Shown here piece by piece: positions 1 to 6,570 of a stretch of 9,467 nucleotides of DNA (positions within the stretch are counted from its first letter, which is position 1; each line of letters starts with the position of its first letter). A program made the translations under genes and the position numbers. Under the pieces are notes generated by a model. It was not told the origin of the DNA, ran no database searches, and worked only from the letters and a program-made list of their open reading frames with translations. This DNA comes from Clostridia bacterium (lineage in GTDB: Bacteria > Bacillota > Clostridia > Oscillospirales > CAG-272), in the NCBI GenBank assembly GCA_017631215.1, contig JAGBTR010000098.1, forward strand, positions 1 to 9,467, in the 5' to 3' direction.

Positions 1-173
1 CCCCCGATGGGGCAAAAGATCGATGTCATCCGTAGGGGCGACCCATCAAAAGCAAAGAGCGCCCACCGTTCGATCAAACTCCACGGCGAGCGTCTTCTCT
101 TTTCCATTTAAAGTTTTTGAGGGGCGTGGGGGACTTTTTTCAAAAAGTCCCCCACATCGTCCCCCGCGTCTCC
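1..173. other. Intergenic repeat-like stretch left of the ABC gene
   Basis: No convincing gene is visible here. Bases 1-111 are open in one plus frame and bases 1-107 are open in one minus frame, but neither has a ribosome binding site and neither gives a recognisable protein. The bases around 20-60 resemble, from memory, the dispersed non-coding repeats of gut Clostridia that contain a GTAGGGGCGACC core; short complementary pieces (GATGGG at 6-11, CCCATC at 42-47) fit a folded repeat. The long hairpin at 126-155 lies in the same stretch and is listed separately. This reading is an inference, because no second copy occurs in the window. Confidence 0.4.
126..155. terminator. 14-bp perfect hairpin downstream of the ABC transporter gene
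   Basis: Bases 126-139 and 142-155 are exact reverse complements (GTGGGGGACTTTTT against its complement) separated by only two bases. The hairpin starts 18 bases past the ABC transporter stop codon, so it probably ends that transcript. It is not a textbook intrinsic terminator because the T-run is inside the stem rather than after it. The perfect symmetry and the flanking AAAGTTTTTGAGGGG (110-124) also fit a dispersed palindromic repeat that doubles as a bidirectional terminator or 3'-end stabiliser. Confidence 0.65.
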
Positions 174-1886
174 TCACTCCCTAAACTGCTCCCGATACAG
201 CTTGGCATAGGCGCCGTCGAGGGCGATGAGGTCGTCGTGCGTTCCCTGCTCGGTGATGCGGCCGTCGGCGATGACGGCGATCTCGTCAGCGTTGCGGATG
301 GTCGAGAGGCGGTGCGCCACGACCAGCGTCGTGCGTCCGCGGCACAGCTCGTCGAGCGCGGCTTGGATGAGGATCTCGGTCGTGTTATCGAGCGCCGAGG
401 TTGCCTCGTCCAGAATGAGAATGGCAGGATCCTTCAAAAAGACGCGCGCGATGGACAGTCGCTGCTTCTGACCGCCCGACAAGCGCACGCCGCGCTCGCC
501 GATGACCGTCTCATAGCCGTCCTCCAGCGTCATAATGTAATCGTGGATGTTGGCGCGCTTGGCCGCCTCGATGACCTCCTCCTCGGTCGCATCCAAGCGT
601 CCGTAGAGAATGTTGTCGCGAATGGAGGCGTTGAACAGATAGATATCCTGCTGCACGATGCCGATGTTGCGGCGAAGCGACTCCATCGTCATATCGCGGA
701 TGTCGCGCCCGTCGATCAGAATGCGGCCCGACTCGACGCGGTAGAAATTGGGGATCAGATGGCAGATGGTCGTCTTACCGCCACCGCTCGGACCGACCAG
801 CGCAAACTTCTTGCCCTGCCCGACGTCCAGCGTGACGCGATCCAGCACGTCCTTGCCCTCCTCGTAGCCGTAGGTCACATCCTCAATGCGCACGTGTCCC
901 TCCAGCCGTCCCACGCTCACCGCGCCGTCGCGATCCAGCTCGGGCTCGGTGTACATAATTTCAACAAAGCGCTCAAAGCCCGTTACACCGTTCTGGAACT
1001 GCTCCATAAACGAGATCATGGTCATCACGGGCGAAATGAACAGATTGATCGAGACGATAAAGGTCGAATAGTCGGCAAAATCGATCTTGCCCGCATAGAG
1101 GAACAGACCGCCCGCGATCAGCACGACCACGTTGAAGATATCCGTAATAAACGACGTGCCCGAATGGAAGCGTCCCATCGCATCGTACGCCTTTTTGCGC
1201 GAGCGCACAAACCACTCGTTGCCCTCCTCGAACTTCTCGCTCTCCTTGTCGGCGTTGGTGAACGCCTTGGTCACGCGAATGCCCGAGATGCTGCTCTCAA
1301 GCGCGGCGTTGATCTGCGCCGTCGACTTGCGGCTCTCGAGAAACGCATCACGCATCTTTTTGCGGAGCGAAATAGCAATGAGAAGCAAAAAGGGTACGCA
1401 AGCGAAGACGATGAGCGTCAGATAAATGTTGATGGTCGAAAGATAGGTGAAGGAGACGATGACCGAGATGGAGGATATAATGATGTTCTCGGGACCGTGG
1501 TGCGCCAGCTCGCTGATGTCCATCAGATCGCTCGTCATACGCGACATGATCTTACCCGTCTCGTGATCGTCGTAGAACTTAAATGGCAGCTTTTCCAGAT
1601 GACGGAACATATCGCTGCGCATCTGTGCCTGCATCCGCACACCCATCACGTGTCCCTTATACTGAATGAAATACTGAAGCAGCATACGGATGACGTAGAT
1701 GACGAGCAGAATCAGTCCCGCCCAGACGATCTCGCGGTATTGGCGGTTGGGAATGAGCTTGTTAAGCATCGTTCGCGTAACCATCGGGTAGACGACCGCG
1801 AGCAGTGCCACACACAGCGACGCCAGCATATCCAAAACAAACAAACGTAGGTGCGGCTTGTAATAGCTTAAAAATCGTTTCAGCAT
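174..1886 (-). CDS. ABC transporter, fused permease and ATP-binding protein (exporter type)
   Basis: This 570-residue protein has the usual half-transporter length and layout. An N-terminal six-helix exporter membrane domain (about residues 13-310) is followed by an ATPase domain (about 330-570). All nucleotide-binding motifs are present: Walker A GPSGGGKTT at 365-373, a Q-loop VQQD at 411-414, signature LSGGQKQR at 469-476, Walker B ILILDE ending in the catalytic Glu494, and the switch His525 in VVAHR. The family (MsbA/LmrA-like, ABCB type) acts in the membrane as a dimer and exports lipids, peptides or drugs. No second half-transporter is adjacent, so a homodimer is likely. The substrate cannot be read from the sequence. 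The start at 1886 is chosen because an AAGGAG ribosome binding site lies just upstream. An in-frame ATG at 1985 falls between the -35 and -10 boxes of the promoter and cannot be on the transcript. The gene is probably monocistronic. Confidence 0.93.
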   Translation of the reverse strand: MLKRFLSYYKPHLRLFVLDMLASLCVALLAVVYPMVTRTMLNKLIPNRQYREIVWAGLILLVIYVIRMLLQYFIQYKGHVMGVRMQAQMRSDMFRHLEKLPFKFYDDHETGKIMSRMTSDLMDISELAHHGPENIIISSISVIVSFTYLSTINIYLTLIVFACVPFLLLIAISLRKKMRDAFLESRKSTAQINAALESSISGIRVTKAFTNADKESEKFEEGNEWFVRSRKKAYDAMGRFHSGTSFITDIFNVVVLIAGGLFLYAGKIDFADYSTFIVSINLFISPVMTMISFMEQFQNGVTGFERFVEIMYTEPELDRDGAVSVGRLEGHVRIEDVTYGYEEGKDVLDRVTLDVGQGKKFALVGPSGGGKTTICHLIPNFYRVESGRILIDGRDIRDMTMESLRRNIGIVQQDIYLFNASIRDNILYGRLDATEEEVIEAAKRANIHDYIMTLEDGYETVIGERGVRLSGGQKQRLSIARVFLKDPAILILDEATSALDNTTEILIQAALDELCRGRTTLVVAHRLSTIRNADEIAVIADGRITEQGTHDDLIALDGAYAKLYREQFRE

Positions 1887-1973
1887 AGATATTCTACTCC
1901 TTGCAAGCAAAAAAACACACGCGCATCGAGAATAACGTGACAATCGTGCATGATTTTTGCCAATATCGCTATT

Positions 1974-2002
1974 ATTGTAACACACCGCTCACGCAATGTC
2001 AA
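1974..2002 (-). promoter_or_regulatory. Sigma-A promoter of the ABC transporter gene
   Basis: Read on the minus strand, a perfect -35 box TTGACA (2002-1997) is followed after 17 bases by a -10 box TACAAT (1979-1974). Transcription should start near 1967 and leave a 5' untranslated region of about 80 bases. The -35 box is only 21 bases from the -35 box of the divergent lipoprotein promoter, so a regulator bound between them could affect both genes. I see no clear operator palindrome there. Confidence 0.8.
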
Positions 2003-2023
2003 GAAAAACCACGTGTCCAAGAC

Positions 2024-2052
2024 TTGACTTGTTGCATATTTTCCTATATAAT
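2024..2052 (+). promoter_or_regulatory. Sigma-A promoter of the LRR lipoprotein gene
   Basis: A -35 box TTGACT (2024-2029) and a perfect -10 box TATAAT (2047-2052) are separated by 17 bases. The expected transcription start is near 2059, about 33 bases before the lipoprotein ATG. The short leader contains the GAGGAG ribosome binding site at 2081-2086. The promoter is back-to-back with that of the ABC transporter. Confidence 0.82.
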
Positions 2053-2091
2053 AGTATTGGTAGAAACAGACCCTATATTTGAGGAGATCCT

Positions 2092-4050
2092 ATGAAAATA
2101 AAAAACACACGTTTTCTCTTGCTTCTTTTCGCGTTGCTCGCGCTGAGCCTCGGCGGTTGCCGAGAGGCGCCCGAAGCGCACGTTCACGATCTCGTTGTCA
2201 CCGAGGCAGTGGAGGCCACCTGCACCACCTCGGGACACTCTGAGGAGCAACGCTGCCTCAGCTGCGGACAGGTCGTCGTGCAGGCAAAAAGGCAGCCTGC
2301 GCTTGGACACGCACTGAGCGCGGATTGGATCATCGATCGCCACGCCACCGAGGACACGGCAGGCGAGATGAGCCGCCACTGCACCGTGTGCGGTGAGCGC
2401 CTCACCGTCACCGCCATCCCGCGCTTGGTGCCCCCGTCCGAGGGTCTGGCGTTTGCGCTGACCGAGGAGGGCGACGCCTTCGTCTGCACGGGACTGCTCC
2501 CCGGTGAGCGCGTGACCGAGCTGCACATTCCCTCGTCCCACCTCGGTCTGCCCGTCGTCGCGGTCGAGACGCGTGCCTTTATGGACAACACCGCCATCAA
2601 GAGCGTCATCATTCCGGAAAGCATCCGCGAGGTGCGCAAGGCCGCCTTCTCGGGTTGCTCGGCGCTTTCGTCGATCCAGCTGCCCGATACGGTCAAATAC
2701 ATCGCAGACAACGCCTTCTACAACACCGCCTGCTACAACAACGCCTCTCTTTGGCAAAACGGCGCGCTGTATCTGGGCAACCACCTCATTTCGGTGCGTC
2801 CCTCCACCGTCAAGGGTCGCTACGTTGTCCGCGACGGCACCAAGACGGTGAGCGGTCAAGCCTTTTTCCAGTGCACCGAGCTGACCGATATCCAGCTCCC
2901 GAGCAGCGTCGTTTCGATCGGCAACTCGTCCTTTTACGGCTGTCGCTCGCTCCGTATATTGAACCTGCCCGAGACTCTGGAGATCATCGGCAACGGCGCG
3001 TTGGCCTACTGCTCGGCGCTGGTCGAGTTCAACCTGCCCGCCGGTGTGCGCGAGATCAAAAGTAACCCCTTCCCCGGCTGTAACGCACTCCAGCGCATCA
3101 CGGCTACCGAGGGCAACCCCATCTATCACAGCGAGGGCAACTGCCTGATCGAAACCGCCGAGGGACGCCTCGTCGCGGGCTGTGTAACCAGCAAGATCCC
3201 CGGCGACGGCTCGGTGCGCACACTCGGCACCGCCTGCTTCTATCAGTGCGGCTCGCTCGTGTCGCTGACGCTTCCCGAGGGCATTGAGGAGGTCGGCATC
3301 TCGGCCTTCCACGAATGCATCAACCTGCGCGAGATCTCGCTTCCCAGCACGCTCAACGTGATCAAGGAGCAGGCCTTCCGCGGCTGTGCCGCGCTCACCG
3401 AGGTCACCCTTCCCGTCGGTCTTGAGGTGCTTGAGGACGGTGTCTTCTGCTATTGCGAAAATCTGGTGACAGTCCATCTGCCCGAGGGGCTTCGCGACAT
3501 CGGCGCCGATGCCTTTGCCTTTTGCCACGACCTGCGCTCGCTTGAGCTTCCTTCGACGCTCAAGACGTTCGGCGTGGACGCGCTCCAACAGTGTCTGCTG
3601 CTGGAGACCGAGACCTATGGCAATTGCCGTTATCTGGGCGACTGGGTCATCGGTGCCGTCAACACCGAGGTGGAGAGTGTCACGCTCAAGCCCACCACCG
3701 TCGGCATTTACAGCGGCGCCTTCGCGGGCTGTCACAATCTGACCTCCATCGAGCTGCCCGAAAGCGTCCGCTACATCGGCGACCAGGCCTTCCTGCGTTG
3801 CTGGAAGCTGACCGAGCTGCGCATCCCCGAGGGCGTCACCCACATTCCCCGTCAGGCCTTTGCCTACTGCACGTGGCTCAAGACGCTGTATCTCCCCTCC
3901 ACGGTCGAGTCCATCGCCGTCGGCGCTCTGCTCGATTGCACCTCTCTGTCCGCCATCGACTATGCAGGAACCACGCAATCGTGGGTACGCATCCAGGTCG
4001 AAGCCAATTGGGACAAAAACACGGGCAACTATACACTCATCAGCCACTGA
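2092..4050 (+). CDS. BspA-like leucine-rich-repeat (LRR_5) surface lipoprotein
   Basis: This is a 652-residue predicted surface lipoprotein. Residues 1-22 form a lipoprotein signal peptide (MKIK start, Leu-rich core) ending in LGGC, with Cys23 as the lipidation site. Residues 28-110 hold two short Cys-pair modules (CLSC at 55-58, CTVC at 97-100, with a PALGH motif between them) of a kind common in surface proteins of gut Clostridia. From about residue 143 to 625 there are about seventeen repeats of roughly 23 residues, of the form AFxxCxxLxxIxLPxxVxxI, typical of LRR_5 (BspA-like) proteins. A short tail with an AGTTQSW motif ends the repeats. BspA-like proteins bind host proteins or other cells, but the ligand here is unknown. 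The ATG has a GAGGAG ribosome binding site five bases upstream. There is no LPxTG or other wall-anchoring signal. Two repeats (around residues 211-250 and 505-535) are interrupted by longer inserts. Confidence 0.92.
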   Translation: MKIKNTRFLLLLFALLALSLGGCREAPEAHVHDLVVTEAVEATCTTSGHSEEQRCLSCGQVVVQAKRQPALGHALSADWIIDRHATEDTAGEMSRHCTVCGERLTVTAIPRLVPPSEGLAFALTEEGDAFVCTGLLPGERVTELHIPSSHLGLPVVAVETRAFMDNTAIKSVIIPESIREVRKAAFSGCSALSSIQLPDTVKYIADNAFYNTACYNNASLWQNGALYLGNHLISVRPSTVKGRYVVRDGTKTVSGQAFFQCTELTDIQLPSSVVSIGNSSFYGCRSLRILNLPETLEIIGNGALAYCSALVEFNLPAGVREIKSNPFPGCNALQRITATEGNPIYHSEGNCLIETAEGRLVAGCVTSKIPGDGSVRTLGTACFYQCGSLVSLTLPEGIEEVGISAFHECINLREISLPSTLNVIKEQAFRGCAALTEVTLPVGLEVLEDGVFCYCENLVTVHLPEGLRDIGADAFAFCHDLRSLELPSTLKTFGVDALQQCLLLETETYGNCRYLGDWVIGAVNTEVESVTLKPTTVGIYSGAFAGCHNLTSIELPESVRYIGDQAFLRCWKLTELRIPEGVTHIPRQAFAYCTWLKTLYLPSTVESIAVGALLDCTSLSAIDYAGTTQSWVRIQVEANWDKNTGNYTLISH

Positions 4051-4157
4051 TCCGACAAGTCAAATCGAAACGTCTCATCACGCAGCACCATCGGGAGAAT
4101 CGCGGTCTTTTCCACCGACGCAAGAAAGGATGCCCCCGCGGGGACACGGGTTGACTT
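4051..4157 (+). other. Spacer between the lipoprotein and Pit genes
   Basis: This 107-base gap shows no consensus promoter and no intrinsic terminator, so the Pit gene may be read through from the lipoprotein promoter. It contains a 10-base perfect palindrome CCCCGCGGGG at 4135-4144. It also contains the beginning of a 16-codon ORF (4130-4180, starting MPPRGHG) that overlaps the Pit start out of frame; AAAGGA directly touches that ATG, which is too close for a normal ribosome binding site. Confidence 0.4.
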
Positions 4158-5204
4158 ATGGAATTCGGAACTTTTATTGACCAATTGCTCGCCAACCCGC
4201 TCCTCCTTCTATCCGTGGTGCTGACGCTCGGCGTCATTCTGGTCAACGGCTGGACGGATGCCCCCAACGCCATCGCAACCTGCGTGGTCACGCGCTGTAT
4301 GTCGGCGCGCGCCGCGATCCTGATGGCCGCAGCTTTCAACTTCATCGGCGTGCTTCTGATGACCAAGCTCAACGCCAATGTCGCCGTCACCATCACCAAA
4401 ATGGTCGACTTCGGCACCGACCCGCACGAGTCCATCGTCGCCATCAGCGCGGCGATGTTCGCCATCGTCGTGTGGGCAACGCTTGCGTGGGCGCTCGGTA
4501 TCCCGACCAGCGAGAGCCACGCCCTCATCGCAGGTCTTACGGGCAGCGCCATCGCCCTCCACGGCAGCCTTGACGGCGTCAACGGCGGCGAGTGGGTCAA
4601 GGTGCTGTACGGTATCGTCATCTCGGTCACGCTCGGCTTTGGTCTTGGCTGGCTGGTCTGCAAGGCGGTCACATTCATCTTCAAGCGCGCCGAGCGCCGC
4701 AAGACCGAGATCGGCTTCCGCTGGGCGCAGATCTTCGGCGCGGCTTGTATGAGCTTTATGCACGGCGCGCAGGACGGTCAGAAGTTTATGGGCGTCATAC
4801 TGCTGTGTACATTGCTCGCAAGCGGCAAGGGCGCCCCCTTGGCGGTCACGCCGCCCGAATGGATGATGCTCGTCTGCTCGGTCGTGATGGGGCTGGGCAC
4901 CGCCATCGGCGGCAAAAGGATCATCAAGTCGGTCGGGATGGATATGGTCAAGCTCGAAAAATATCAAGGATTTTCCGCCGACCTCGCCTCCTCGCTGTCG
5001 CTGCTCCTCTGCTCCGCCTTCGGTCTGCCCGTCTCCACCACACACGCCAAGACCACCTCCATTATGGGCGTCGGCGCCGTCAAGCGGCTGTCCGCCATCA
5101 ACCTCTCACGGGTCAAGGAGATGGCGCTGACCTGGGTGCTGACCTTCCCCGGCTGTGGCTTCATCGGCTTTTTGATGACCAAGCTGTTCGTATGGATCTT
5201 TTGA
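4158..5204 (+). CDS. pit: Inorganic phosphate transporter, Pit family
   Basis: This 348-residue membrane protein carries the duplicated signatures of Pit (low-affinity phosphate/cation symport) transporters. The first half has GWTDAPNAIAT (31-41) and PTSESH (116-121). The second half has MHGAQDGQK (201-209) and PVSTTH (291-296). The rest is about ten hydrophobic segments with a short basic loop near 176-183. GWTDAPN and HGAQDGQ differ from the textbook GxNDxAN and HGxND forms but match, from memory, the Firmicutes branch of the family. Such genes often sit beside a DUF47/PhoU-like gene; none is visible here. An in-frame TGA six bases upstream fixes 4158 as the first possible ATG. No good Shine-Dalgarno sequence lies at normal distance: the only candidate, AAAGGA at 4125-4130, is too far away unless the GC-rich palindrome CCCCGCGGGG (4135-4144) folds and brings it nearer. 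Confidence 0.92.
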   Translation: MEFGTFIDQLLANPLLLLSVVLTLGVILVNGWTDAPNAIATCVVTRCMSARAAILMAAAFNFIGVLLMTKLNANVAVTITKMVDFGTDPHESIVAISAAMFAIVVWATLAWALGIPTSESHALIAGLTGSAIALHGSLDGVNGGEWVKVLYGIVISVTLGFGLGWLVCKAVTFIFKRAERRKTEIGFRWAQIFGAACMSFMHGAQDGQKFMGVILLCTLLASGKGAPLAVTPPEWMMLVCSVVMGLGTAIGGKRIIKSVGMDMVKLEKYQGFSADLASSLSLLLCSAFGLPVSTTHAKTTSIMGVGAVKRLSAINLSRVKEMALTWVLTFPGCGFIGFLMTKLFVWIF

Positions 5205-5281
5205 TAAAAGCAAGCAAACGACGAACCGCACGAGCCGCTCGCCGCGTCGTGCAGCTCCGCGCCGCAACGAACAAAAATCTC

Positions 5282-5310
5282 TTGACAAAATTGAATTTCG
5301 CTGATATAAT
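5282..5310 (+). promoter_or_regulatory. Consensus sigma-A promoter of the tRNA-Pro gene
   Basis: A perfect -35 box TTGACA (5282-5287) and a perfect -10 box TATAAT (5305-5310) are spaced by exactly 17 bases. Transcription should start near 5317, seven bases before the mature tRNA. A full-consensus promoter suits a stable RNA gene. The AT-rich promoter stands out from the GC-rich flank (5205-5280), in which I see nothing else. Confidence 0.88.
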
Positions 5311-5323
5311 ATACAAGTAGCTT

Positions 5324-5399
5324 CGGGGTGTGGCGCAGTTGGTAGCGCGCGACGTTTGGGACGTCGATGCCGCAGGTTCGAATCCTGTCACTCCGACCA
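5324..5399 (+). tRNA. tRNA-Pro (anticodon UGG)
   Basis: A complete 76-base cloverleaf can be drawn by hand. The acceptor stem pairs 5324-5330 with 5389-5395 (one G-U pair), and the D stem pairs GCGC 5333-5336 with 5345-5348. The anticodon stem pairs CGACG 5350-5354 with 5362-5366. The seven-base loop has TGG at 5357-5359 followed by G, as expected for proline tRNAs. The T stem pairs 5372-5376 with 5384-5388 around TTCGAAT. The discriminator is A and CCA is encoded at 5397-5399. It is a single-gene unit between its own promoter and terminator. All genes to its right in the window are mobile-element-like, so its 3' end is a candidate integration site. Confidence 0.97.
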
Positions 5400-5404
5400 C
5401 ATGA

Positions 5405-5456
5405 AAATAATCCGAACATTCTCTTACTTGGAGAGTCGTTCGGATTATTTGTTTTA
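5405..5456 (+). terminator. Intrinsic terminator of the tRNA-Pro transcript
   Basis: Bases 5405-5417 (AAATAATCCGAAC) pair perfectly with 5438-5450. A further inner stem of six pairs (5418-5423 with 5431-5436, one G-U) gives a long hairpin with a small loop. A T-rich run (GTTTTATTT) follows. It begins six bases after the tRNA CCA end. Confidence 0.88.
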
Positions 5457-5494
5457 TTTGAGTATCCTAATTTCAATAGCAAGAAATGAAAATA

Positions 5495-5536
5495 GCCGAT
5501 ACCACGGTCTTTTGACTATGGTATCGGCATTTTTTG
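5495..5536. terminator. Bidirectional terminator between tRNA-Pro and the methyltransferase gene
   Basis: Bases 5495-5504 (GCCGATACCA) pair perfectly with 5519-5528 around a 14-base loop. On the plus strand the stem is followed by ATTTTTT. On the minus strand it follows the methyltransferase stop (5543) by 14 bases and is trailed by TATTTTCATTTC. It most likely ends the methyltransferase transcript and also backs up the tRNA terminator. Confidence 0.82.
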
Positions 5537-5542
5537 CAGTGA

Positions 5543-6394
5543 TTATTCTTTTATTGAAATGGCAAGTAAATGTCCCGATAATCCTATTACTTCTTCATGT
5601 GTATCAATTAACCGAACCGTTACCATCAATGCTTCTTTGGTTGTTTCATTGGATAGCAATTCATCTAAATTGGGTGCAAGCCATGCACCACCCATTACTC
5701 CGTGAACTGTTGTATTTGCTAATCCGCCGATTTCCAATTCTGCTTTTAAAGCTTTGGCGGTATGCAAATGTGATGTGCCCAACCCGTTTAATATTCTTCT
5801 ATCGGGATTGACATGGCATCCGTCTTTAAGTTCACGCTCAATCATTGCCATAATATTAGGATCGTCAAGCGCATCTTTCTTTTTCTTTCCTTCCTTGTGA
5901 TAAACTGTAATACAGTGTAAAAGAACACTATACGGAGTTAAAGCAGCGGAAAAAAGCACACCATTCGTTTTCAATAGACGATAGCACTCTTTTATTGCTA
6001 ATATACGCTCTTCATATTCGGTGATCGAATACAACGGTCCCATAAATAATATAGCATCAGCACTATTGTTTTCCTTTGGAATAGACCGAGCATCGCATAC
6101 CATAGCGGATTTTAATTCGGAGTTGGGATATTCAGAAGCTAATTCCTTACTCATTGCAATATTTGTTTCGGCTAAATCAAACAAGTGAACCTCATAGCCA
6201 AGTGAGGCCAGCCACCATGAATACTCGCCGTAACCACCGCCAATATCATATACAACAGCGGGCGGTTTGGGTAAGTTTTCAAGCAATAATTCTTTTGTTC
6301 TTTCAAATTCAATAAGACCAATCCCTGATCTCAAACGGTTTTTCTCGATTCCGGCGTTGTATCCTGCCAGAACACTTTTGTCGATTGTTTTCAT
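5543..6394 (-). CDS. Class I SAM-dependent methyltransferase, candidate inducible resistance gene
   Basis: This 283-residue protein has a Rossmann-type methyltransferase core. The SAM-binding motif I is YDIGGGYGEYS at 49-59, the acidic residue closing strand 2 is Asp73 in HLFDL, CDARSIP at 100-106 sits where the adenine contact is expected, and the strand-4 motif is LFMGPLYSI at 116-124. A helix (YEERILAIKECYRLLKTNG) then leads to strand 5. The region after 150 is probably the substrate-binding part and I recognise nothing in it. The substrate (small molecule, rRNA or other) cannot be assigned. It does not look like an Erm, Cfr or 16S-type enzyme from memory. The gene is visibly AT-rich compared with the chromosomal genes to its left, which suggests transfer. 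It has its own promoter, an attenuator-like leader and a terminator, and it follows a mobilization operon. The start has an AAAGGAG ribosome binding site with a seven-base spacer. The 5' end overlaps a small ORF in another frame. Confidence 0.85.
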   Translation of the reverse strand: MKTIDKSVLAGYNAGIEKNRLRSGIGLIEFERTKELLLENLPKPPAVVYDIGGGYGEYSWWLASLGYEVHLFDLAETNIAMSKELASEYPNSELKSAMVCDARSIPKENNSADAILFMGPLYSITEYEERILAIKECYRLLKTNGVLFSAALTPYSVLLHCITVYHKEGKKKKDALDDPNIMAMIERELKDGCHVNPDRRILNGLGTSHLHTAKALKAELEIGGLANTTVHGVMGGAWLAPNLDELLSNETTKEALMVTVRLIDTHEEVIGLSGHLLAISIKE

Positions 6395-6476
6395 AAAATT
6401 TCTCCTTTAATTTAACGTAATAATACTGTTGATCGATTGTGTCATTTTCTTGGTGGTGAACGGACTGTTCCGGCAT
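6309..6476 (-). CDS. Small overlapping ORF (55 aa) with very strong ribosome binding site
   Basis: The ORF starts MPEQSVHHQEN and encodes 55 residues. Its ATG follows AGGAGG (6490-6485) with an eight-base spacer, the best ribosome binding site in the window. It begins about 20 bases after the leader terminator and runs through the ribosome binding site and first 86 bases of the methyltransferase in a different frame. I do not recognise the product. The first part is acidic and polar (QENDTIDQQYYY), while the overlapping part is basic and probably has no independent function. It could be a second leader peptide coupling translation to the methyltransferase, or the surviving 5' end of a gene whose rest was replaced by the methyltransferase. 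The ribosome binding site is seen; function is inference. Confidence 0.5.
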   Translation of the reverse strand: MPEQSVHHQENDTIDQQYYYVKLKEKFYENNRQKCSGRIQRRNREKPFEIRDWSY

Positions 6477-6497
6477 AATAGATACCTCCTTTTTTCG

Positions 6498-6543
6498 AAA
6501 AATAAAAACGGCGCAAATCGAAAGATTTTTCGACTTGCACCGT
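6498..6543 (-). terminator. Leader terminator (attenuator) upstream of the methyltransferase
   Basis: On the minus-strand RNA, bases 6543-6528 pair with 6523-6508 in a 16-bp stem around the loop AAUC, followed by UUUUAUUUUU (6507-6498). Two of the pairs (6539 with 6512, 6534 with 6517) are G-U on this strand but would be C/A mismatches on the plus strand. The hairpin is therefore built to work in minus-strand RNA. It sits after the leader peptide and just before the AGGAGG site at 6490-6485, so it would stop transcription ahead of the downstream genes unless something prevents folding. Confidence 0.85.
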
Positions 6544-6570
6544 AATAGCCTATTCATTCGATAATAAAAG

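Noticed and set aside
1..107. Minus-strand frame open to the left edge (starting MEKRRRSPW) and a plus-strand frame 1-111
   Set aside because: Neither has a ribosome binding site. The translations look like those of dispersed non-coding repeats, and both strands are open only because the stretch is short.
117..1850. 577-codon open frame on the plus strand opposite the ABC transporter gene
   Set aside because: The minus-strand frame has every ABC transporter motif in order. The plus frame is an Arg/His/Asp-rich shadow that starts inside the hairpin at 126-155.
2044..4047. 667-codon open frame on the minus strand opposite the whole LRR lipoprotein gene
   Set aside because: It is a shadow of the GC-rich, repeat-coded plus-strand gene. 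It has no ribosome binding site at its start, its end is not independent of the real gene, and the protein is Asp/Gly/Ala-rich low complexity without recognisable motifs.
4209..5045. 278-codon open frame on the minus strand opposite the Pit gene
   Set aside because: Its His/Asp/Arg-rich translation is the mirror of a hydrophobic membrane protein gene with high GC at third positions; there is no ribosome binding site.
5356..5811. 151-codon plus-strand frame starting inside tRNA-Pro
   Set aside because: It runs through the tRNA, two terminators and the antisense of the methyltransferase. There is no ribosome binding site and the protein is Leu/Ile-rich noise.
6309..6557. Longer version of the small overlapping ORF starting at 6557
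   Set aside because: Its extra 27 codons cover the leader terminator hairpin and its start has no ribosome binding site. The internal ATG at 6476 has a near-perfect one.
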